Below are positions 35,753 to 46,653 of a DNA stretch of 64,000 nt, one piece after another. This DNA comes from Colletotrichum lupini (taxonomy: Eukaryota > Ascomycota > Sordariomycetes > Glomerellales > Glomerellaceae). The stretch spans positions 682,001 through 746,000 of the forward strand of contig NC_064681.1 of the NCBI RefSeq assembly GCF_023278565.1. Direction: 5' to 3'. The notes beneath the pieces were generated by a model that was not told the origin of the DNA, searched no databases, and was given only the letters and a program-made list of their open reading frames with translations. Numbering within the stretch: the first letter of the stretch is position 1; each line of letters starts with the position of its first letter. The position numbers and the translations under genes were made by a program.

Positions 35753-36214
35753 GACTACCGGCCAAGGCAGTTTGCGCGATTTTGAGGTAATGGCCGGATC
35801 GGCTTATCGCAGCGCGATCCAGTTGTCACCGCGTCGTAGAGCTTTCGGTCACAACCTCCTCACCGCATCACAGTTTGGGTTCATTCCTTCGACGAGGACT
35901 CTCTTATCGACGAAATCTCTTCGCGCTTCACAGAGAGAATCAGTTGATCAAGGCCTCTAGTCTTCAGATGAGTGACGGGTATATTGGCTGCGACGTCACG
36001 AAGCTCATAGTTGCTACGGATGGATGATAGCAACCACCAAAATGCAAGATGTTTGCTTTGAGTTATTGTATGTGTACTATTAGAATATGGCTGCATGGGA
36101 ACGATCCCTAGCACCTCGGTTACGGCGTTACAGTTCAGACCTGAAAAGCACAATCTACGACTGCGTTTCGTCATTTCACGCCTCGTTGCTCTTTCCTTTG
36201 CAGAAACCGGTAGA
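35753..36214. other. Convergent intergenic region
   Basis: 462 bp between the 3' ends of the RRM-protein and SET-domain genes; no gene seen. Confidence 0.5.
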
Positions 36215-37482
36215 TTATTGTGTATTGGAGACGTTCAACTTTTCTATCGTGCCGCGTACGAGCAGCTGTATCTGCTTCCAGCGAGCCACTACCATGTCCC
36301 GCTGAGACTGCTGACCTTCATCCAGGCCACGCACTGTCTTAATCTTGGACTGAATCTCCTCGTCGTACGCCGACAACATTTCTCGCAGTAACGCATCGAC
36401 CTCGGGCTGCTCCGCCTCTCCGTCCGCAAACCCATCCACGAACTGCGCCCACCGTCTCGCCGGCAACACGAGCGTCCGCAGCGCCACCTGCGTACGGTAA
36501 CACACCGTCTCCGCGTCAATGACATAGTTCCCGAGAAACCCCCTCTCCTCCAACCGCCGCCTGTGCGCGGCGCCCAGGCGCGGCAGCAGCACATCGTCGA
36601 TACAGACCTCATCCCACTCGTTTTCGCCCTGGGCCATGATGAAGCCGTACTCGACGAGGAGGAAATCGTTGCTGTGGCGGCCGTAGCAGATGTGGATCTC
36701 CTCGCCGGGGACGTAGGCGCGGTCGGCCTTGATAGTGAAGGAGTGCTTGTCAAAGGCGACGGAGCAGCCGCGGGAGGCGTGGTTGAGGAGGTCGGCGACG
36801 GGTTGGAGGACCATGTGGTCGTCGCGGTGGCGTTTTGCGGTTTTGGGGGTGACGTGGTAGAATGTGCGCGAGTTTACGAGGAGCCAGGCGTGGAGGTAGG
36901 ATTCGTACGTGAGTTTGCCGTCGCTGCGTTCTGGGTAGTTGTACTGGTGCTCGTCATCCTGGGGCAGCGGGTTTGGGAGAGGGGTGGAGGAGACGAGGGA
37001 CCAGTGGGATTCGAATTTCTCGCGCTGGGCTTTGAGGAGGGTGAGGGCTTGGGAGGGGAGGAGGGAGGCGAGGATTGGCGAGGAGGAGGACCAGGTTAGC
37101 GGGCAGGAGGAGAGGTCTTTTGGTGTTGGGAAGACGGCGGACCAGGTTTTGAAGGAGGGGGATGCGTCGAGGGCGATGTCCAGGGCCAGGAGGGCGTGGA
37201 CGTGTGTTTCTTTTGGGAAGGGGCGGGTTAGGGGTTTTGGGATTGTTGCGATTGCTTTTAGGCAGGGGATTGGGACGTCTAGGATTGTGTCGTCTTTCTG
37301 GGGTGGTGGTGGTGGTGTTAGTGAGATGAGGGTATATGATGGTTGTGACATGTGTGGCTTACTTTGAGAGGTGATGTCACGACGATTCCTATGCCTCTTC
37401 CTGGGAGGGCACGGGGACCAACGTTCGATACTGTTATTCCTTGGGTTTGGGCCCAGGATAGGAGGTTCTCGATGGCGTCCAT
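36215..37482 (-). CDS. SET-domain lysine methyltransferase (RKM/LSMT class)
   Basis: Two exons, 37482-37363 and 37297-36215 (65-bp intron), give 400 residues. The N-terminus (MDAIENLLSWAQTQGI, then GPRALPGRGIGIV) is the usual start of the SET class that methylates ribosomal proteins, elongation factors or Rubisco. The split SET domain is followed by its core motifs: N-S-R-T-F (about 182), D-L-L-N-H-A-S (about 209-215, the N-H motif that binds S-adenosylmethionine), E-E-I-H-I-C-Y-G (about 239) and L-V-E-Y-G-F (about 254). A C-terminal helical substrate-binding region follows. The substrate cannot be told from sequence alone. Confidence 0.87.
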
Positions 37483-38312
37483 TTGGTGTTTTGTTCAGAA
37501 CTCGAGATTGGATAAGATGGTGGAGGTTCAGGCAAAGGTAAGGGTATTTTAGAAAAGTGATGAAAGCTAATTCAAGTACGACTTGACAACTTGGTAGTCA
37601 AATGCAGTCTCTGTGAGAAAAGGTTGATCAAGGAGCAATTACCTCATGAGGTGTAGTCCTTTAGTCTTATACCGGCAGGGTGAGCGATTCTCTCATTCGT
37701 GAACCATCGACAGGTTTGAATGAGACTGAGATATGCAAGTCCTGAAGGCCCGGATTTTGAGTATCTCTGCTTCTGAGAGAATTCGGGGTTGCGCTCAAAC
37801 CTAGATACCTCAGAATAAGACGATACAAGGTTGGCAGCAGAGTGTTGTTGTTGTGAAAGCGTCAAGTTTGATGGGACGGACGAAGCTTAGATGAATTTCA
37901 CCTTAAAGCTGAAGGGACGAATCAAATGCGCCGGGGTGCGATTCCAACGATCTGGAACAGCAGGCCCTGTCCCACCACCAAAATGCTCACCTAAATCGCT
38001 GCCGAACAAATGTACAGCAGCGGGCAGCAATTGCCAATTGGAAAGGTCGGCGCTAGTATCCACCGACTCCCCGATCCGACCTACGGGGCCCCTGGCTGTC
38101 CAAATTCTCGGGGGACCGTCGCCGAGGTGAGGTAATGGAGCTGCCCCGAGCTTCCAAAAAGTGTTCCGGTCATCGAACCACTTTCAACTCCGAACTGAGG
38201 CAATAGCTCACGACAGCTCTCAACAGCTCCCTCGTCCACAATCTTCAACCTCCCGACGACATCCAACGGCATGCCACGAATACAAAGATCATAAACCAAA
38301 CAAACCAGCAAA
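37483..38312. other. Divergent promoter region
   Basis: 830 bp between the starts of the SET-domain gene and COQ4. No coding sequence recognised. Confidence 0.5.
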
Positions 38313-39194
38313 ATGAAAGCCCTCACAACCCTCCCCGCGGCCCAAACCCGCCGCGCCCTCCCCGCCATCTGCGCCGCCTGCACATCAACGACGCCCTCCT
38401 CTTCCTCCTCCCACCCCTCGCGCCGCCCCTTCTCCGTCCTGAACCGCCCACCGCCAAACTACCCAGGCCACGTCCCCCTCACCAGAATCGAACGCGCCGC
38501 CCTCGGCCTCGGCGCAGGCATCTGGTCCCTCCTGAGCCCCTACCGAGCCGACCTCATCGCCGCCGTAGGCGAGACCACCGCGACGCCCTACTTCATCTAC
38601 CGCCTCCGCGACGCAATGCTGTCCGACCCTACGGGCCGCCGTATCCTCCGCGACAGGCCGCGCATCACATCCACCTCGCTCAACCTGGCCCGCCTGCGCG
38701 CCATGCCGGACAACAGCGTCGGGCGCGCCTACGTCGCCTGGCTGGACGCCGAGGGCGTGAGCCCGGACACGAGGCCCGCGGTGCGGTACATCGACGACCC
38801 GGAGTGCGCGTACGTGATGCAGCGGTACCGCGAGTGCCACGACTTCTTCCACGCGCTGACGGGTTTGCCGATTGTGAGGGAGGGCGAGGTGGCGCTCAAG
38901 GCGTTCGAGTTTGCGAATACGCTGATCCCGATGACGGGGTTCGCGGTCCTGAGTTACGCGACGATGAAGGCGGGCGAGAGGAAGCGGTTTAGGGAGATTT
39001 ATGGGCCGTGGGCGGTGAAGAATGGGATGAAGGCGAAGGAGGTGATTAACGTCTACTGGGAGGAGCAGCTGGAGAGGGATGTTGATGAGTTGAGGGCTGA
39101 GTTGGGGATTGAGAGGCCGCCTAATATGAGGGAGATTCGGAAGAAAGAGAGAGAGGAGAGGAGGAGGGCGCAAGAGGGTTTGAATGGGGTTTGA
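38313..39194 (+). CDS. COQ4: Coenzyme Q biosynthesis protein COQ4
   Basis: A single exon of 293 residues. The first 45 residues are Arg/Ser/Thr-rich without acids, a mitochondrial presequence. The body starts [21 protein letters not shown], as in COQ4 proteins. The metal-binding motif HDFFH (176-180) followed 11 residues later by Glu (192) is intact. COQ4 is a matrix-side inner-membrane protein of the ubiquinone synthesis complex and is reported to take part in modification of the ring at C1. The C-terminus is charged and helical ([17 protein letters not shown]). GC content is high throughout. Confidence 0.95.
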   Translation: MKALTTLPAAQTRRALPAICAACTSTTPSSSSSHPSRRPFSVLNRPPPNYPGHVPLTRIERAALGLGAGIWSLLSPYRADLIAAVGETTATPYFIYRLRDAMLSDPTGRRILRDRPRITSTSLNLARLRAMPDNSVGRAYVAWLDAEGVSPDTRPAVRYIDDPECAYVMQRYRECHDFFHALTGLPIVREGEVALKAFEFANTLIPMTGFAVLSYATMKAGERKRFREIYGPWAVKNGMKAKEVINVYWEEQLERDVDELRAELGIERPPNMREIRKKEREERRRAQEGLNGV

Positions 39195-39517
39195 GAAGGG
39201 GGTGGTGTATTGTGTATAGACACTGGGTTTGTACAGATATTGTATAGTTTTTGTTTGATTTTTTTTGGTAACCTAGAGTCCTGGTGGAAATCCCACTCGG
39301 ACAGAAGCCAATCTGCTACATTTTGCAGTAATGCATTATAAACGCCCTTCAACGCCGGCATGGTATCCCCTCCAGCAGACGTAGGTTCATAGTTTCCGCG
39401 CCAGAGGACTCAAAATCGAGGCAGCGAATATCTTCGAGAGACCCCCTACACACTGCGAACAGAACACTCATGCTTAGAATGGACCACCCTTTACCCTGAT
39501 GACTCTGCAGACTGCAC
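39195..39517. other. Convergent intergenic region
   Basis: 323 bp between the stops of COQ4 and the PDCD5-like gene; presumed 3' UTRs. Confidence 0.5.
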
Positions 39518-40160
39518 CTACAAATCCAACAAGTCATCGTCGTCATCATCCCACCCCTTACGCCTGCTCACCACGATCTTCTCCTCCTCCTTCGTCCCCG
39601 CCACGGCCTCGAGCAGCTCCTTGAGCTGCGTCTCGGTGACTTTGCTGCGCAGCTGCCCGCTCTGCGCGAGCATAATGAGCCTGTTCTCCACGTCCTGCGC
39701 GCGCTGCTCCTTGACGAGGCGGATGCGGCCCAGGCGGTCCGCCGCTTCCGGGTGGAGGATCTGGTTGAGGATCTGCTGGCGGGCTTCTTGTTCTTGTTGT
39801 CTGCGGCGGACGCCGGGTTAGCTGATATCTTTGTCTTTCTTTCTTCGTGGTGGGCGGAGGAAAGAGGGGAGAGAGTGTGTATGGTCGGGATGGTACGGGA
39901 GTCGGTCGCGATTGAGGGGATCTAGGTGCCTTGAGAAGGGAGATGAGGGGCAAGGACAACATACTGGCGCTGTTCTTGCTGCTGCTGCTTGTTCGAGCCG
40001 CCGCCGCCGCCGGAGCTGCCTGCCGCGCCGCCTTGCGCCTTGAGCTGTTCGAGGCGGGCCTTGCGGATCTGTAGTCGCTTGCGTCAGTCCCCGATGTTCA
40101 AGCGTTCTGTCGATAGAAAGGGTATGATTTGCGTACTTGTTCCAGTTCGGAGTCGTCCAT
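39518..40160 (-). CDS. PDCD5/TFAR19-family DNA-binding protein
   Basis: Three exons, 40160-40137 (only 24 nt: MDDSELEQ), 40068-39965 and 39800-39518, give 136 residues. The family pattern is complete: a short N-terminal helix (IRKARLEQLKAQ), a Gly/Ser/Gln-rich linker (GGGGGSNKQQQQEQRQQQEQ), and the helical core QQILNQILHPEAADRLGRIRLVKEQRAQDVENRLIMLAQSG in which LxPEAxxRLxRI is the signature. It continues with the last helix (VTETQLKELLEAV) and ends in an acidic tail (WDDDDDDLLDL). Relatives are found in archaea and eukaryotes; in animals PDCD5 is linked to apoptosis and histone-acetyltransferase regulation, but the function in fungi is unclear. The poly-Gln linker is longer than in human PDCD5. 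Confidence 0.92.
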
Positions 40161-40538
40161 GATTGCGGGTATCTAGTCTGCGTATGTTTGCGCGGAGTGG
40201 TTTGGTGGAGGTTAGGTTGTTTGGGTCAGAGAAACGCGGGGCTCTTTCTGATCTGCCTGACGTCCAAGTTTTTGGCGGGGTGGGAGCTTGGGGTCTTTTT
40301 TTGGGCGCCTTACAAATTTCATGACGACGTGCAGTACCAAATATTAACCATGGAGACCAGCACAAGAGATCAACTTATCCTTCATTTTAACATAAGTATT
40401 TATGCCAATCTTCAATATATGTGATAAAATATTTAAAATGTCTAGATTCTGTGCTTGAATGTAGTCATACAATGCTAAAACCGCCCATCAAGTAAAATAC
40501 ACACAGACGTCCAGTCGTACAGCCGTCGACCGCTTCAT
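40161..40538. other. Promoter of PDCD5-like gene and 3' flank of next gene
   Basis: 378 bp between genes on the same strand; no gene seen. Confidence 0.5.
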
Positions 40539-41801
40539 TCATCTCCTCGAGGTCAGCTCTAAGGGCATGTACGACCGGTTCTTCTCCACTTGCGCCTTAT
40601 GCTTTGCCTTGACCATGCCCACAACCATCTCATTCGCCGGCAGCTTCACGCCCAGCCTACGGCCCCTCTCAATAAAGAAGCCGTTCAAATAGTCAATATC
40701 CGTCAACATGCCCCGCTGGATCTGCAACGCCATCTTGCTCGGCGCTGACCCCTTCCCTCTAAGCTTCCCCATAATCTCCTTGCGCATGCCCTCCCCCCGC
40801 AAGACGCTCTGCAGCTCGGGCGAATTCTTGACCTCGGGCATGCGCGCAACCACGTCGGCGATCTCGTTCAGGAGCTGATTGATGAGCTTATTGGCCGTCG
40901 GGTTGTAGATGAGCTCATTGTAGCGGTAGTCCAGCATGACGCAAATAGGGTCGCAGACGGCCGAGAACATGAGCGACGGGATCTTGACGTTCATCCAACT
41001 GTCGAGGGCCAGACCTTTCGCCTTAAGGAGGTCCGACGACGCAAACTGCTTCATCATCCCTTGTGTCCGCAGCCAGCTATCTGTCGAGAGGTGCTTAGAC
41101 TTTTTGGGGCCGTAGTAGGGCCGCACACCAGCGAGCGCCGTCTCGTATTTGGGCGTCATCACCTTGACAGACTTTGCCTTTCGATCAAATGCCAGGGAGT
41201 GCGTCATGTGTCCGAGCATAATCGACGGGCGCTTATCTTTCTCCGGAAAGACTCGGTTCGTGGCCGCCTCCGCGACGCCGAGTCCGTCTTGAACATAGCA
41301 GACGGCCGTCCGGTCGTCGATCCGGTGCTTAACCTTTTCGAGCAGCTTAATGCTCTCGCTCGGTCTCCCGGCCACAACGAGGTTGCTGATATGTGTGTCG
41401 TCCTTCTCTACTTCTGGCGACGTCTCTAATGCGGCATTCGGTTCGATCCAGCCTTTTGGATTCTTCCTGGTGCCTAGGTTTCCGGCAATGCCCCGATATG
41501 GTGTGTTGGCCGGTATGTCTAGCGTCTTCACTGAGTCGTAAATGCCGTGCAGAGCGTGTGACAGAAATAGCGATCGCTCGTCGTTTCCGAGAACGTGAAC
41601 CGTACGCGAGGAAGGTGGCGGCGTCGAGTTGTGACCCATCATGACGGCCGGCACATAGAATCGTGACGTTGAATCCGCCCTGAAGATGGCGTATAGCTCC
41701 TTTTCGTTTTGCTCGGGTTGTAGACCCAGTACTTTATTGAATTTTTGCTTCGTCTGGCCCGGCACACCCAGAGTTGTGCCTCCAGGAACCGTAGCTGCCA
41801 T
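40539..41801 (-). CDS. Ketopantoate-reductase-fold protein, probably non-catalytic, mitochondrial
   Basis: From ATG 41801 the frame gives 420 residues. It stays open upstream to 42038 without an ATG, and that stretch (Arg-rich, without acids near its start) reads like a mitochondrial presequence. A short first exon beginning at an ATG near 42046 and a 52-bp intron could supply the start, so the true N-terminus is uncertain. The fold is that of PanE/ApbA: a nucleotide-binding part starting RTVHVLGNDERSLFLSHAL and a helical C-terminal domain with TDIDYLNGFFIERGRRLGVKLPANEMV. The glycine motif is degenerate (L-G-N-D-E-R in place of G-x-G-x-x-G), and the helix usually carrying conserved Asn residues reads FSAVCDP. 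Yeast Cbs2, a cytochrome-b translational activator, is a comparable non-enzymatic relative; such a role here is only a suggestion. Confidence 0.68.
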   Translation of the reverse strand: MAATVPGGTTLGVPGQTKQKFNKVLGLQPEQNEKELYAIFRADSTSRFYVPAVMMGHNSTPPPSSRTVHVLGNDERSLFLSHALHGIYDSVKTLDIPANTPYRGIAGNLGTRKNPKGWIEPNAALETSPEVEKDDTHISNLVVAGRPSESIKLLEKVKHRIDDRTAVCYVQDGLGVAEAATNRVFPEKDKRPSIMLGHMTHSLAFDRKAKSVKVMTPKYETALAGVRPYYGPKKSKHLSTDSWLRTQGMMKQFASSDLLKAKGLALDSWMNVKIPSLMFSAVCDPICVMLDYRYNELIYNPTANKLINQLLNEIADVVARMPEVKNSPELQSVLRGEGMRKEIMGKLRGKGSAPSKMALQIQRGMLTDIDYLNGFFIERGRRLGVKLPANEMVVGMVKAKHKAQVEKNRSYMPLELTSRR

Positions 41802-42542
41802 CTCTTTAGGTGCCACCCTTCCAGGGGCGATGCCCTGCGGCGGCGCTGCTCCCGTCCCAAGACCGAGTCTGTTATCGATCGACACACATCTAATGGCTCC
41901 CCGGCCCGTGGAGGCGCTACCGGTCCTCCATATCGTATGTGTGTTGGGTATCCGCGCGGAGAGCCGCGGTCTCGGGAGGCTTGCCAGAGTGCCTGCCACG
42001 ATGAAGGCTTCGAGGGTTCGGCGCAAATCACTGCGCAATGCTCATTAAGGGGAGGGTTGAGGCGCGGTCTCAAGCGGTTATAGCTGTAACGACTCGATAA
42101 TAGTGTAGTACGTCGTCGGAATTGTTGGGGATGGTTTTCGGGTATTACAGGCGTTCTTTTTCGTGGTTAATGAGCGTGTGGCCTTGTCTTTGTCGCAAGA
42201 AGGAGGCGTTGAGATGCGTGTGGATGACGGGGACACTCGTTAGATTCTCTCTCAAAATTTGGCGCGTGGTAGGTGGTAGCCGTAGAATCCCGGCCGGCAG
42301 GAACCCGACCCACCGAGCTCGCGGCGATCCCTGCGCCTCGTTAAATGCATGCAAATCCTTCAACGCTCGGATTTCTGAATTTTCAACGACCAGTCTCATC
42401 GATGAGAAGGAGCTAGCAACGGGCACTCACTTACATCCATCGCACCCCTCTCAATTGTTGCTTTTCACCAAGAACGACGTCCATTGTCCACATCAGGCTT
42501 ATCAATTTTCATTTTTCCGCAACTACATCGACATCAACCGTC
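41802..42542. other. Divergent promoter region and possible 5' coding extension
   Basis: Positions 41802-42038 continue the minus-strand frame of the reductase-like gene and may be coding. Positions 42047-42542 are the shared upstream region with LRP1. Confidence 0.45.
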
Positions 42543-43208
42543 ATGGCGCTCAAGGACATGACCTCCGACCTGAAGAAGCTCGATTCTCACATCGACTCTC
42601 TTGAGGATGCACTCAAGCCCCTGATTGACAACCTTCCCGAGATGGCCAACGAGCTTCCCCTGCTCGACAAGGCCAAGATGTACGCTCTTACTGCCTACGC
42701 CATTGAGACTCTTCTCTTCTGTGAGTACCTTAATACAGCAAACATATATCCTTCTCGTTGTCCCCCTGACTAACCGTGATAACAGCATCACTCCGTCTTC
42801 AAGGCGTCGACGCCAAGGACCACCAGGTCATGACAGAACTGAAGCGCGTGCAACAGTACTTTGGAAAGATCAAGGGCGCAGAGGAGACACCCGCGCAGCG
42901 CACAACGACGGTCAACACGGAAGCCGCGACGCGCATTCTAAAAGCGGACCTTGTAAGTCGCATTTGCCGGGGGGGAGAAGGTCCGGACCTGAGCAAGCAA
43001 GACTGACCAACCGCCATAGGGAAGCAACGACCAGACGCTGAAGAAGAGGCTGGAGGAGAAGCTGGCCGAGGAGCGCGCCAAGGCGCTGCTCAACTCGATG
43101 CAGAAGACCAAGAGGCCGGCTCCTGAGTCGCCGTCCGCCAGCTCCTCTGGCCCGGAGAAGAAGCAGAGGAACTCAAGAAGGAAGAGCTCCAACAAGAACA
43201 AGTCTTGA
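42543..43208 (+). CDS. LRP1: Exosome cofactor LRP1/RRP47 (C1D family)
   Basis: Three exons, 42543-42720, 42786-42952 and 43020-43208, give 177 residues. The Sas10/C1D domain covers most of exons 1 and 2: helices LKKLDSHIDSLEDALKPLID, LDKAKMYALTAYAIETLLFSSLRLQGVDAKDHQVMTELKRVQQYFGKIK. The C-terminal third is basic and lysine-rich (KKRLEEKLAEERAKA, then KKQRNSRRKSSNKNKS), which in yeast Rrp47 mediates RNA binding. The protein partners Rrp6 in the nuclear exosome for maturation of 5.8S rRNA and snoRNAs. Both introns have canonical GTGAGT/GTAAGT donors. Confidence 0.9.
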
Positions 43209-43991
43209 GAGCGGACTTCCGTGAAGACCTTGATGAGCGTCCACCATGCCGCTTACAAAAGAGATTTTCCTTTGGCTGTCACAGGACATGAAGGAAGAAT
43301 CGCCGAAACAGTTAGACGCCTCCGAGCCACGAGAGATGCTGCGAGTTTGAGGTTTGCATGGCTGTCTGATACCATGTTAGGCACATTAAGATCACAGCCG
43401 ACCTTACTGCACCCTGACACGGAAGTAGGTCGACATTGGCTAGAGATTACCCTCATGGACTGGAGTGGCAGTATTATTTTGCACACTGGGAAAAAGGATA
43501 CCCCCGAGATAGATATGAATACCAAGTAATGAACACAGACTTTTCAATCCCTCGTAAACATTGTCTACGTTAAATTCGCCTTTAGAAGTAGACCACAACA
43601 TCGCCAGGCTAACTACTGCGCACGCCCCCTTTACTACATATATCTTATCCTCCGCGACGCCCCAGCAAAATATCCACCTAACCAGAAAAGGACCCCTTCC
43701 CCAATTCCTGACCACGACCAAATTCGCCCTCCCCTGATTGGCCACACCTCGCCACCCATCCCCGGCCCGCCGAGCTTTGCAACTCACGCCGAAAGGCACC
43801 TCTACAGCTTTTGTTACCTTAACCCCGGGGCGCATAACTTCTGCCGACTTCCCTCCTCATCCACCCGGCATTTCTGCTCTCTTCAAAACACCACCCGCTC
43901 CTTCACCTCACGAAGTCACGATCAACGCTACCAACCACACCACCTCATCTCACCCGAGTCCTTTACACACACACACACAAACCCTACCAAG
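43209..43991. other. Intergenic
   Basis: 783 bp between LRP1 and MIX17, both on the plus strand. It ends in a CACACA run just before the MIX17 start. No gene recognised. Confidence 0.5.
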
Positions 43992-44627
43992 ATGCCTCGC
44001 CAACGCTCCGCCGGCCGCCCCAGCGCCCCCTCGCGCCCTACCGTCTCGGCCGCGAAGCCCGCTCCCACCCAGACTCGCCCGGCAACGACCATGGCCGCTC
44101 CCCCCCAACAGCACGCCGCTCCCCCGGCCGCGGCACCCGCTGCTCCCGCCGCCGCTGCGCCCTCCCAGGGCCCCGGCCTCTTTGGCCAGATGGCTAGCAC
44201 CGCTGCGTACGTACCCCATCCTACAAAAGACCTACACCCGCAGAAGGAGACATCTCGACTTCCCCTAGCTCAAGGAACTCTCCGCCTTCCTCGACAATCA
44301 TCCCCTCAAAAGAGAAATCTCAAAGAAAGAACCAGAAGCTAACGTGATTGTTCTCTCAACAGCGGCGTCGCAATCGGCTCCTCCATCGGCCACGCCATCG
44401 GCGGCATGTTCGGCGGCGGCTCCTCCGCGCCCGCCGAGGCCGCGCCCCAGAACAACTCCCCCGTCGCCTCGGGCGAGTCCTCGACCACCCAGCAGTGGGG
44501 CAACAACTGCGCCGGCGCCACCCAGCAGTTCACAAAGTGCATGGACGAGCACGGCGGCAACATGCAGATCTGCAACTGGTACCTCGAGCAGCTCAAGGCC
44601 TGCCAGGCTGCTGCCAGCCAGTACTAG
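43992..44627 (+). CDS. MIX17: Twin CX9C protein MIX17 (CHCHD2/10 family)
   Basis: Two exons, 43992-44206 and 44363-44627 (156-bp intron), give 159 residues. The N-terminus is Arg/Ser/Pro-rich, then Ala/Pro-rich to residue 60. The family block follows: GPGLFGQMASTAAGVAIGSSIGHAIGGMFGGG, a glycine-rich hydrophobic segment shared with CHCHD2 and CHCHD10. The CHCH domain is complete, with C-x9-C (CAGATQQFTKC) and a second C-x9-C (CNWYLEQLKAC). Members enter the mitochondrial intermembrane space by the Mia40 disulfide relay and influence respiration and cristae. Confidence 0.93.
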
Positions 44628-44962
44628 ACGCTCCTTTTCTCCGTCTGAGAAGGGCGTCGTCGCGGCGTGTTGAAGAGCCACCTCTGACTGAACGATCAGT
44701 AGGGGTGGTGTTATGTGTAACTTAATAGTCAAAAACGGGAAAATGGGAAAGCAAAACAAAAGAAACAAACTTGGGGTATGGAGCTTTCATGGGATTCAAA
44801 CGGCATTTTTGCATTGGCGGAAGCATTGAAAGATGGGCCATTGAGGAAGAACTACATCTCCCGACGGTGTACAATACATGACATTCCCACTCGTTAAACC
44901 ACCTTTGCGCTTCATCTCATGCGTTGTGATGTTGAACATGGTTGCAATACAGCCCGGCCCCC
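44628..44962. other. Convergent intergenic region
   Basis: 335 bp between the stops of MIX17 and the UBX-domain gene; presumed 3' UTRs. Confidence 0.5.
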
Positions 44963-46653
44963 TTACTCGTCCTTCTTCTCATCCGGCCGCGGTTCAAAGT
45001 TGAGCTATCATATGTCAGCATGAACACCTCAAGCATCATCCCCCGCCCCTCTTCCAGGGAAAGACAGGAAAGAAACTTACCGAATTGCCATTGTAAAGCT
45101 GATGATCACCCCTCCGATCGTCGGGATTCGCAAACTGCGAAAACTTGCCCTTCCTCTGCTCCCTCACCGTAACCGGCTCCGCGCCCTGCTCCTCAGCCGC
45201 CGCCCGCCTCGCGCCCAGCCCAGAAAACACACCAGAGACCAGCCCCCAAAGCCACTGCAGCAAAGTCAACGGCAGCAACAGAAACGTCACAGCCATCTCC
45301 CCAAACGACGAACCCCCCGCATACGCGCCAACATGCGCGCCAACAGGCGCCAGCACGAGCGTCGATGACGGCGACAGCCCCAGCTCCGCGAGGCTCTTGC
45401 CCTCCTCCGTGTCGTCGATAAGCCTGCTCGGCCGCGGCGCAAGCACAACCTTGAACCGGAACGGCTCCCCGCCGTTCCCGCTACCTGTGACCTCGCTCTC
45501 AACCCACTTGCGCACCTCCCCGCCAAGCGTCTTCCCGCTAGGAAACCGCGACCGGATCGTCGACCCGTCCAGAAGCCGGACCTGCAGCGCCGTCATCCCG
45601 CTCGCAGCCGAGCTCGACGGCGCAAGCGAACTCGACTCAGACCTCGTCAGCGCGGCCGCGACCTCCCCCAACTTAGGCGACGCAGCCTGGGTCCTAAGCG
45701 CAGCGCGCTCCGCGGCTTTCGCCCTCCTCTCGGCGCGGTCGTCCTCAATCTTCCTCAGGATGCGCGCCTTTTCGTCGGCCGCCTCCTGGCGCGCTTTCTT
45801 CAGGGCCTCCTTGTGGTTGCGCGTCTGCTCCGCCTGCTTGGAGTTGTCCGTCTCGGCCTTCTCCGCCGCCGCGGCGCGGGCTGCTTTTGCCTTCTTTTCG
45901 GACTCGAGGCGCTGGGCTTCCAGGCGGGCGCCGCGCTCTGCGAGAACGGCGCGGAGGGTGGCGGCGTTGTCTTCCTCTTGGGTTGGGGTGGCGGAGCCGC
46001 GCGGGCTGGAGGAGGAGGTGCCGGGCGGCGCGGGTTGCTGGTCCGTGGTGACGGGTCCGGCTACGGCGGCGCGGGGAGGGTTGTACGGGGTCTCGTCGTA
46101 GAGGTCGTCGGTGGATTGGGCGACCGGTGCGGGAGCTGAGACTGGTGCTGGAGTGGCTGCCGCGGGCTGAGCTGCTGCGGCTGGTGATTGGCCCTGAGCG
46201 CCGCGGAATGCGGTTGTGATGCGCCTGACGAACTCATCCTTGCTGGTGCCGGCCACGATGTACTCCTTGAGGTCGCCATTCTTGATCACGACGACGGTAG
46301 GTGTGTTGGGCAGAGGAAAGATGGCGGCCAGGTAGCCCGCCTCTTCCGATCCCTTCTTCAGGCGCAGCGCAACGGCTTCGTCTTGAAGTAGAGTCGCAAT
46401 CTGGTCCAGTCATTAGCCCCTGCGGCGAGGTGTCTTCATCGTGGGAAGCTCAAACACGTACCGAGCTCTCTGTCAGATACTCATCCTCCCAAGTCTGGCT
46501 CTCGGCTTCCTCATCTACGTCTCATCAGTAAAAGGTCTTATGGCATGCGCATGAGCTGTGAGATGTGAGCTTACCTGTGACAAAGCAAAAGACGCATTTG
46601 CTCTGCTGAAGTGCAGTGGCAATACCCTCTTGCAGACCTCCCGTGAAGAACAT
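44963..46653 (-). CDS. ER-anchored UBX-domain protein (UBXN4-like)
   Basis: Four exons, 46653-46575, 46514-46462, 46400-45081 and 45004-44963, give 497 residues. The N-terminal 110 residues are a thioredoxin-like UAS domain (MFFTGGLQEGIATALQQSKCVFCFV through TPTVVVIKNGDLKEYI). An Ala/Pro-rich linker follows, then a long charged coiled coil (about 190-285). The UBX domain starts MTALQVRLLDGSTIRSRF (about 312) and runs to about 400. A hydrophobic stretch (MAVTFLLLPLTLLQWLWGL, about 420-447) can form a hairpin in the ER membrane. The tail ends LYNGNSLNFEPRPDEKKDE. This order matches UBXN4/erasin, which recruits the Cdc48/p97 ATPase for ER-associated degradation. The small last exon keeps frame across a 76-bp intron. 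Confidence 0.9.

Noticed and set aside
36563..37099. 178-codon plus-strand frame
   Set aside because: Antisense shadow of the SET-domain gene in GC-rich codons; Val/Gly-rich product without domain.
38385..39173. 262-codon minus-strand frame
   Set aside because: Antisense shadow of COQ4, caused by high third-position GC.
45145..46101. 318-codon plus-strand frame
   Set aside because: Antisense shadow of the UBX-domain gene; Ser/Ala-rich with no recognised domain.
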